A DNA stretch of 52,401 bases from Thioalkalivibrio sp. (GTDB lineage: Bacteria; Pseudomonadota; Gammaproteobacteria; Ectothiorhodospirales; Ectothiorhodospiraceae): positions 1 to 52,401 of the forward strand of contig RECA01000083.1 of assembly GCA_007692435.1 (NCBI GenBank). Reading direction: 5' to 3'. The position numbers were made by a program, and so were the translations under genes. The notes below the pieces were generated by a model. It worked only from the letters and a program-made list of their open reading frames with translations, did not search any database and was not told where the DNA came from. Each line of letters begins with the position of its first letter. Position 1 is the first letter of the stretch. Positions 47,047 through 52,401 of the stretch are shown here, one piece after another.

Positions 47047-47059
47047 AATGCGTCGCATT
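47047..47059. promoter_or_regulatory. Short dyad upstream of CDF transporter gene
   Basis: AATGCGTCGCATT has perfect 6-bp arms around one base, and the adjoining bases give GATAAT on the minus strand, a plausible -10 of the CDF gene. A repressor bound here would block that promoter. It lies in the 74-bp gap between the CDF gene and the rightward small gene. Confidence 0.4.
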
Positions 47060-47100
47060 ATCTTTTTAACGTCCCGGGCACGGGCCGGCTGGAGTCGCGC

Positions 47101-47382
47101 ATGCTCGTTCTCGACGTCGACCACGATTCGCCCCCCGTTTCGCTGCGCATTGTAGACCCGGCCTCCGGCTGCGTGGTGGCGGAGTGGCATGGCTCCGCCT
47201 GCCGGCGCGTCCTTGCCGCAACGGATCTCACGCCCGACGGGCTGCGCGCGACCCCTCCCGGCGACGCGCAGCGCCCGGCGATCCGCCGCCTGTTGCTGGA
47301 GGCATTGGTAACCGACTTCATCACCGGTTTGCAGCCAACCCCACAATCCGCGCAGATCCTGCCGTTCCGCGCAGCGCGATGA
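47101..47382 (+). CDS. Hypothetical 93-aa protein
   Basis: A 93-aa frame starting MLVLDVDHDSPPVSLRI. It has a beta-strand-rich start (LRIVDPASGCVVAEWHG), an Arg/Leu-rich helix (AIRRLLLEALVTDFITGL) and a short hydrophobic tail (ILPFR). I do not recognise the family. The GC-rich surroundings make chance frames common, but composition (Asp/Val-rich start, amphipathic helix) looks protein-like. It is divergent from the CDF gene and in line with glyQ, 108 bp ahead. Confidence 0.5.
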   Translation: MLVLDVDHDSPPVSLRIVDPASGCVVAEWHGSACRRVLAATDLTPDGLRATPPGDAQRPAIRRLLLEALVTDFITGLQPTPQSAQILPFRAAR

Positions 47383-47454
47383 GGCCACGGGTCCGCCCTG
47401 AAGTTCGGGGCAGGCCCGCGCGCACGAGAGTGGCCGCACACCTGCCCTGCCCGG

Positions 47455-47460
47455 TATACT
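47455..47460 (+). promoter_or_regulatory. Candidate -10 of glyQ
   Basis: TATACT lies 30 bp above the glyQ ATG. The matching -35 region (TGGCCG, 18 bp up) is poor, so this is tentative. Confidence 0.3.
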
Positions 47461-47490
47461 CCCGGGTTTTCCCTGCAATTCAGGCACATC

Positions 47491-48405
47491 ATGCAGCAGT
47501 CCCGGGTAAGCTTTCAGGATCTCATCAGGCAGTTGCAGGAGTACTGGGCGCGTCAGGGCTGCGTACTGCTCCAGCCCTACGACATGGAAATGGGGGCCGG
47601 CACCTTTCATCCCGCGACCTTCCTGCGTTCGATCGGTCCGGAACCGTGGCGCAGCGCCTACGTGCAGCCATCGCGACGGCCGACCGACGGGCGCTACGGA
47701 GACAATCCGAACCGGCTGCAGCACTATTACCAGTTCCAGGTGCTGCTGAAACCCTCGCCGCCGGACATCCAGGATCTGTACCTCGGCTCGCTGCAGGCAC
47801 TGGGCTTCGACCCGACCGTGCACGACATCCGGTTCGTCGAGGACGACTGGGAGTCCCCGACCCTGGGCGCGTGGGGGCTGGGCTGGGAGGTCTGGCTGAA
47901 CGGCATGGAGGTGACCCAGTTCACCTATTTCCAGCAGGTGGGCGGAATCGACTGCCGGCCCGTGTCCGGTGAGATCACCTACGGCCTGGAACGGCTGGCG
48001 ATGTACCTGCAGGGGGTGGAGAGCGTCTTCGACCTGGTCTGGACCGAGGCCCCCGACGGCACCGTGGTCACCTATGGCGACGTGTATCACCAGAACGAGG
48101 TCGAGCAGTCCACCTACAACTTCGAGGAGGCCGATCGCGACGCGCTGTTCGCGGCCTTCGACCAGCACGCCTCCGAGAGCGAACGCCTGATCGGGCTCGG
48201 GCTGCCCCTGCCCGCGTACGAACAGGTGCTGCGCGCCTCGCACAGCTTCAACCTGCTCGATGCCCGCGGCGCGATCTCCGTGACCGAGCGGCAGCGCTAC
48301 ATCCTGCGCGTGCGCGAACTGGCCCGGGCGGTGGCGGCGGCCTACTACGAGAGCCGCGAAAGGCTGGGCTTCCCGATGCTCGCAGATGCCGGACGGGCTG
48401 CCTGA
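47491..48405 (+). CDS. glyQ: Glycyl-tRNA synthetase alpha subunit
   Basis: A 304-aa protein (E. coli GlyQ 303 aa). Class II catalytic signatures of the bacterial alpha2beta2 enzyme are plain: [58 protein letters not shown], and [14 protein letters not shown]. It activates glycine and charges tRNA-Gly together with GlyS. glyS follows after 66 bp. Confidence 0.98.
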   Translation: MQQSRVSFQDLIRQLQEYWARQGCVLLQPYDMEMGAGTFHPATFLRSIGPEPWRSAYVQPSRRPTDGRYGDNPNRLQHYYQFQVLLKPSPPDIQDLYLGSLQALGFDPTVHDIRFVEDDWESPTLGAWGLGWEVWLNGMEVTQFTYFQQVGGIDCRPVSGEITYGLERLAMYLQGVESVFDLVWTEAPDGTVVTYGDVYHQNEVEQSTYNFEEADRDALFAAFDQHASESERLIGLGLPLPAYEQVLRASHSFNLLDARGAISVTERQRYILRVRELARAVAAAYYESRERLGFPMLADAGRAA

Positions 48406-48471
48406 GCCGCCGGTCCGGTCCACCCACCCCCACTCCGGGCCCCGCACCGGCGGCGCCTTCTGGAAACCGTA

Positions 48472-50553
48472 ATGGAAGACCTGCACCCGCTCCTGATCGA
48501 ACTCGGCATGGAGGAACTGCCCCCGAGGGCGCTTCCGGCGCTGCGCGACGCGCTGCAGGCCGAGTGCCTGCGCCGCCTTGGCGATGCCGGCATCCAGCCC
48601 GGCGACGTGACCGCCTTCGCGACGCCGCGACGGCTCGCACTGCTGCTGGACGGGATCCCCTCCCGGCAGCCTGACCAGGTCCAGGAGCGCAGGGGACCGG
48701 CGGTCACCGCGGCCTTCGACACCGCCGGCGCGCCCACCCGCGCCGCGGAGGGCTTCGCAAGGTCCTGCGGCGTCGCGGTCGAGGATCTCCAGCGGGAGAA
48801 CACCGACAAGGGCGAGTACCTCGTCCATCGCGAGACCCGTGCCGGCGCGACGCTGGAGCAGTTGCTGCCCGGGATCCTCGCCGCGAGCCTCGCCGCCCTG
48901 CCCACCCCGAAGCGAATGCGCTGGGGTTCGGGCGAGGCCGAGTTCGTGCGTCCGGTGCACTGGCTGGTGGCGCTGCACGGGGAGCGGGTCGTCGATATCG
49001 AGGTGCTGGGACTGCACGCCGGACGGGAGACGCGTGGGCACCGGTTCCACTGCCCGCAGCCGCTGGAGCTGCTGCACGCCGGGGACTACGCGCGGCGGCT
49101 CGAGCAGGACGGCATGGTGATGCCCTCCTTCGAGGCGCGGCGCGAGTCCATTGCCCGTCAGATTGCAGCCGAGGCCGGGGCGGCAGGGGGACGAGCGCTG
49201 ATCGAACCCGACCTGCTGGACGAGGTGACCGCGCTGGTCGAATGGCCCGTCGCGCTGACCGGCAGCTTCGATGCACGCTTCCTGGACGTTCCCCAGGAGG
49301 CGCTGATCTCGACCATGCAGGACAACCAGAAATACTTTCCGCTGGTCGACGACTCCGGACGCATGCTGCCCCGCTTCATCGTGATCAGCAACATCCGCTC
49401 GCGCTACCCGGAGGCGGTGCGCAACGGCAACGAGCGCGTGTTGCGCCCGCGCTTCGCCGATGCCGAGTTCTTCTGGGAGCAGGATCGCCGCGACACCCTG
49501 GCCAGCCGGGAGTCCTGGCTCGCCACCGTCGTGTTCGAGCGCCGCCTGGGCACGCTGGCCGACAAGTCGGCGCGGCTCGCGCTGCTGATGGAGTCCCTGT
49601 CGGCGCCGCTGGGGCTCGATCCCGCAGTGGCCCGGCGCGCCGCGCAGCTGGCCAAGTGCGACCTCGGCACCCGCATGGTCTTCGAGTTTCCCGAACTGCA
49701 GGGCACGATGGGCCGCTACTACGCGCTGCACGACGGCGAGCCGGAGGCGCTGGCCGCGGCGCTGGAGCAGCACTACTGGCCCCGGCATGCGGGCGCGGCA
49801 CTGCCCGAGGGCCCGCTTGCGCAGGGCCTTGCGCTGGCGGACCGGCTCGACACGCTGGTCGGGATCTTCGCGATCGGCAAGGAACCCTCCGGCACCAAGG
49901 ACCCGTTCGCACTGCGCCGGGCGGCCCTCGGGCTGCTGCGCATCCTGGTGGAGCGGGAGCTGCCGCTGGCCATCACCCCGCTGCTCGAGAGCGCGGCCGC
50001 GGGCGTCGCGGCCCGGGTGCCCGACGCGGCCGCCGCGGTGCCAAGGGTGCGCGCCTACATCCTCGACCGGCTGCGCGGCTACCTGCTGGAGCAGGGCATG
50101 GCCCCGGAGGTCTTCGAGGCCGTCGCGGCGGCCGGCCCCGACGTGCCGCTGGACTTCGTGCAGCGTGCCCGCGCGGTCCAGCGGTTCCGGGAGCGGCCGG
50201 AGGCGGAATCCCTGGCCGCGGCGAACAAGCGCATCCGGAACCTGCTGCGCAAGGCGGAGGAGCCGGTGGGTGACCGCGTCGACGAGGACATGCTGCAGTC
50301 ACCGGCGGAGCAACTGCTGCTGGAGACGCTGCAGGCCCTGGAGCCGCGCGTCGCCGCCGCGGTGGAGAACGCGGACTACGTCGGCGCGATGGAGGATCTT
50401 GCCAGCCTGCGTGCGCCCGTGGATGCCTTCTTCAACGACGTGATGGTGATGGTCGACGATCCGGCCCTGCGCGCGAACCGGCTGGCGCTGCTGCGCCGCA
50501 TGGCCGGTCGCTTCGACTCGGTCGCCGACATTTCACGCCTGGCGACGGGCTAG
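48472..50553 (+). CDS. glyS: Glycyl-tRNA synthetase beta subunit
   Basis: A 693-aa protein (E. coli GlyS 689 aa). It starts EDLHPLLIELGMEELPPRAL and includes LPTPKRMRWGSGEAEFVRP, DNQKYFPLVDDSGRMLPRFI and SGTKDPFALRRAALGLLRIL, all beta-subunit blocks, then a C-terminal anticodon-binding-like helical domain. It binds tRNA-Gly. The gene follows glyQ; in pseudomonads gmhB comes next, but here an acyltransferase follows directly after 6 bp. Confidence 0.98.
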   Translation: MEDLHPLLIELGMEELPPRALPALRDALQAECLRRLGDAGIQPGDVTAFATPRRLALLLDGIPSRQPDQVQERRGPAVTAAFDTAGAPTRAAEGFARSCGVAVEDLQRENTDKGEYLVHRETRAGATLEQLLPGILAASLAALPTPKRMRWGSGEAEFVRPVHWLVALHGERVVDIEVLGLHAGRETRGHRFHCPQPLELLHAGDYARRLEQDGMVMPSFEARRESIARQIAAEAGAAGGRALIEPDLLDEVTALVEWPVALTGSFDARFLDVPQEALISTMQDNQKYFPLVDDSGRMLPRFIVISNIRSRYPEAVRNGNERVLRPRFADAEFFWEQDRRDTLASRESWLATVVFERRLGTLADKSARLALLMESLSAPLGLDPAVARRAAQLAKCDLGTRMVFEFPELQGTMGRYYALHDGEPEALAAALEQHYWPRHAGAALPEGPLAQGLALADRLDTLVGIFAIGKEPSGTKDPFALRRAALGLLRILVERELPLAITPLLESAAAGVAARVPDAAAAVPRVRAYILDRLRGYLLEQGMAPEVFEAVAAAGPDVPLDFVQRARAVQRFRERPEAESLAAANKRIRNLLRKAEEPVGDRVDEDMLQSPAEQLLLETLQALEPRVAAAVENADYVGAMEDLASLRAPVDAFFNDVMVMVDDPALRANRLALLRRMAGRFDSVADISRLATG

Positions 50554-50559
50554 CGGGCC

Positions 50560-51294
50560 ATGCTGCTCAGACTGCGTGCGCTGGCATTCTGGCTGGGCTT
50601 CGCGGGCTCCGCGGTCTTCTTCGGGCTGCTCGCGCCCCTGGTGCTGCCGTTCGGCTGGCACGGCCGCTACCGCGTGCTGTCGCAGTGGACCCGGTTCAGC
50701 GTCTGGTGGCTGGGCGTGACCTGTGGCCTGCGCCACCGCGTGCAGGGGGCCGGGCACCTGCAGCAGCCGCAGGCAGCAATCGTGATGTGCAAGCACCAGT
50801 CCGCGTGGGAGACCATTGCGCTGCAGCAGATCCTGCCGCCGCAGGTCTGGGTGCTGAAGCGGGAACTGATGTGGATTCCCTTCTTCGGCTGGGCGATCGG
50901 CATGGTCGATCCGGTGCCCGTGGACCGCAAGGCGGGCCGGCGTGCGCTCGAGAAGCTGGTGGAGGCCGGCATGGACCGGCTGGGCCGTGGCCTGTGGGTG
51001 GTCGTGTTCCCCGAGGGCACGCGCGTCCCCCCCGGCGAGCGCGGCCGCTACCGCATCGGGGGCGCGGTGCTGGCCGCGCGCAGCGGGTACCCGGTGATCC
51101 CGGTCGCGCACAACAGCGGGAGCTTCTGGCCGCGGAACCGCCTGGTGAAACACCCGGGGGTGATCGATGTCGTGGTTGGGACACCGATCCAGACACGCGG
51201 CCGCAAGCCCGAGGAGATCCTGGCCGAGGCGGAGCACTGGATCGAGACCGAGGTGGCGCGGCTGGAGGGTCGCGCTCCGCCGGCTCTGCCCTAG
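50560..51294 (+). CDS. Lysophospholipid/1-acylglycerol-3-phosphate acyltransferase (PlsC-like)
   Basis: A 244-aa protein with an N-terminal membrane helix pair (LAFWLGFAGSAVFFGLLAPL). PlsC motifs: the catalytic His in MCKHQSAWET, where the usual H-x4-D has Glu in place of Asp; then PVDRKAG, VVFPEGTRVPPGE (the EGTR substrate motif) and a late VIPVAHNSG. It would acylate lysophosphatidate to phosphatidate in the inner membrane. It starts 6 bp after glyS, so it is co-transcribed. The H-x4-E form occurs in a subgroup of these enzymes, so activity is likely retained. Confidence 0.88.
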   Translation: MLLRLRALAFWLGFAGSAVFFGLLAPLVLPFGWHGRYRVLSQWTRFSVWWLGVTCGLRHRVQGAGHLQQPQAAIVMCKHQSAWETIALQQILPPQVWVLKRELMWIPFFGWAIGMVDPVPVDRKAGRRALEKLVEAGMDRLGRGLWVVVFPEGTRVPPGERGRYRIGGAVLAARSGYPVIPVAHNSGSFWPRNRLVKHPGVIDVVVGTPIQTRGRKPEEILAEAEHWIETEVARLEGRAPPALP

Positions 51295-51309
51295 TGGGGC
51301 TACGGGACG

Positions 51310-51419
51310 GAGGGCCGGGCGGTGTTCCCGGTCCGGACACGCTCTAGTCGTCCATGAGCGCTCGAAGGCGGCCATCCATGGCCGCCTACGGTCCGGACCG
51401 GGAACACCGCCCGGCCCTC
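51310..51419. repeat. 110-bp nested perfect hairpin
   Basis: Arms of 29 bp, 51310-51338 and 51391-51419, are perfect reverse complements. The 52-nt loop holds a second perfect palindrome GGCGGCCATCCATGGCCGCC (51367-51386, 9-bp arms). It lies between the convergent plsC-like and tcdA genes. It may serve as a bidirectional transcript end or be a MITE-like element; no flanking target-site duplication is obvious to me. Confidence 0.85.
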
Positions 51420-51442
51420 TTCAGCGCTGCGCCCCAGTGTGC

Positions 51443-52189
51443 CTACCCGGGGCCTTCGTCAATGATTTCGCGCAGCACCCAGCCGGCGGCGGTCAGTCCG
51501 AAGAGCGCGGGGAGGTAGGAGATGGTGCCGTTCACCGACCGGGCCCGGCCGGAACCCGGACCACCGAGTGGACGGTGCTCGGTGCCCTTGCGCGGCACCT
51601 CGAGGGAGTGCACCACAGGATAGTCCAGGCTGGCACCGAGGCGTCGCAACTGCTTGCGCAGCGCACGGGCGAGCGGGCAGACACGGGTCTCGGCGAGCAG
51701 GCCGACCCGGATCAACGTGGGATCGATGCGCCCCCCTGCCCCGACGCTGGAGATCACGCCCTGGCCACGCGCCTGGCAGGCCGCCACCAGTGCGGCCTTG
51801 CAGGCGATGGAGTCGATGCAGTCCAGCACGTAGTCGGCGTCCGCGGGGACCAGCTCGGCGATGTTGTCCGGCCGCAGGAATTCGGTCACGGTCTGCACGG
51901 CAATCGCCGGGTCGATATCGGCGATGCGCCGTTCCATCACACCCGTCTTCGGCTGGCCCACCGTGGAGCGCAGTGCCACCAGCTGCCGGTTCAGGTTGGA
52001 CGGCGCGACCTCGTCATGGTCGAGCAGGGTGATCCGTCCGACCCCCGCCCGCGCAATCGCCTCCGCGGCATAACTGCCCACCCCGCCCAGTCCGGCGATC
52101 AGCACGTGCCGGCCACGCAGCGCCGCCAACGCCTCCGCACCCAGCAGCAGCCCGGTCCGCTCGAAAAAGGGGTCAGTCGCCAGCGACAT
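51443..52189 (-). CDS. tcdA: tRNA threonylcarbamoyladenosine dehydratase TcdA
   Basis: A 248-aa E1-like protein (E. coli TcdA/YgdL/CsdL 268 aa). The ATP-binding motif GLGGVGSYAAEAIARAG is followed by LLDHDEVAPSNLNRQL and ADYVLDCIDSIACKAAL, then SSVGAGGRIDPT. The C-terminus has the hydrophobic helix FGLTAAGWVLREII used for membrane association. It cyclises t6A37 in tRNAs to ct6A, with sulfur acceptor partners CsdE/CsdA elsewhere. It ends facing the plsC-like gene, with the nested hairpin between. Confidence 0.95.
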   Translation of the reverse strand: MSLATDPFFERTGLLLGAEALAALRGRHVLIAGLGGVGSYAAEAIARAGVGRITLLDHDEVAPSNLNRQLVALRSTVGQPKTGVMERRIADIDPAIAVQTVTEFLRPDNIAELVPADADYVLDCIDSIACKAALVAACQARGQGVISSVGAGGRIDPTLIRVGLLAETRVCPLARALRKQLRRLGASLDYPVVHSLEVPRKGTEHRPLGGPGSGRARSVNGTISYLPALFGLTAAGWVLREIIDEGPG

Positions 52190-52221
52190 CAGATCGATTC
52201 AACCTGGAAGTCCTCTTGATC

Positions 52222-52401
52222 AGCACCGTAGGAGGCCAGCCCCCTGGGCGACATTCCCCGGCGCCGGATCGCCGAGAGGGCTCGCCTCCTACAGGGGGCC
52301 GGGGCGAGCACCGTAGGAGGCCAGCCCCCTGGGCGACATTCCCCGACGCCGGATCGGCGAGAGGGCTCGCCTCCTACAGGGGGCCGGGGCGAGCACCGTA
52401 G
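52222..52401. repeat. 85-bp tandem repeat, running off the window
   Basis: Copies start at 52222, 52307 and 52392 with a constant period of 85 bp. The first two full copies differ at only two or three bases, and the third is cut by the window edge after 10 bp. Each unit contains complementary ends (GTAGGAGGC near the start, GCCTCCTAC near the end), so every unit can fold. The array begins 33 bp upstream of the tcdA start. No coding content: 85 is not a multiple of three. Confidence 0.9.

Noticed and set aside
47023-49788. 921-codon minus-strand open frame opposite glyQ-glyS
   Set aside because: Spans two essential plus-strand genes and intergenic DNA; composition is Gln/His/Arg-rich without any recognisable fold.
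52222-52401. CRISPR array
   Set aside because: The repeats are contiguous 85-bp units without variable spacers, and no cas gene is in the window.

Overview
The window is GC-rich chromosomal DNA from a gammaproteobacterium. Gene content points to a chemolithoautotrophic sulfur oxidiser of the Ectothiorhodospiraceae/Chromatiales type, for example Thioalkalivibrio-like. The pointers are a dissimilatory-type ATP sulfurylase (sat), a cytoplasmic SoeABC-like sulfite-oxidising molybdoenzyme, a pyrophosphate-type phosphofructokinase, and standard gammaproteobacterial gene pairs (mutY-yggX, trxA-rho facing rhlB, glyQ-glyS, pcm-tolC). The genus is an inference; no rRNA is present. I see no phage, transposase, integrase, CRISPR array or obvious island: this is mostly core genome.

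Layout. 0-1.3 kb: a lipoprotein gene and tRNA-Phe. 1.6-6.3 kb: a leftward, overlapping five-gene run moaC-asmA-SRPBCC-mutY-yggX. 6.3-7.0 kb: moaD-moaE, divergent from moaC. 7.0-9.5 kb: leftward chaperone genes (CbpA-like, Hsp20) and yicC. 9.6-12.8 kb: rightward rph, rdgB-hemW-CPXCG protein-rof. 12.8-16.0 kb: rho and trxA leftward, rhlB rightward. 16.0-20.3 kb: an FKBP-like/methyltransferase protein, sat, a CBS protein and a phosphodiesterase. 20.4-25.0 kb: soeABC. 25.0-30.9 kb: an unrecognised 388-aa protein, adk, PPi-phosphofructokinase, moaA and an aldehyde dehydrogenase. 31.1-41.3 kb: rightward NDUFA9-like protein, cca, pcm, tolC, isochorismatase-like hydrolase, P-loop ATPase, metA, an MFS transporter and uup. 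41.3-47.4 kb: tmcA, a cold-shock gene, glnA, a CDF metal transporter and a small unknown. 47.5-51.3 kb: glyQ, glyS, plsC-like. 51.4-52.2 kb: tcdA, then an 85-bp tandem repeat that runs off the window.

How the genes fit together. SoeABC would oxidise sulfite directly at a molybdopterin site, and moaA, moaC, moaD and moaE for that cofactor lie in the same window. Sat would finish the APS branch of sulfite oxidation, consuming pyrophosphate and yielding ATP. Adenylate kinase and a PPi-dependent phosphofructokinase a few kb away handle AMP and PPi, so the stretch may hold a coherent AMP/PPi economy (inference). Rho sits tail-to-tail with a gene for Rof, a Rho-binding inhibitor.

The clearest regulatory signals are a sigma-54 glnA promoter with two NtrC-like sites spaced as in enteric glnAp2, and a sigma-32-type promoter before hsp20. 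Several intergenic spacers hold complex palindromic elements of about 100-116 bp. All function calls come from reading motifs; no database search was run.
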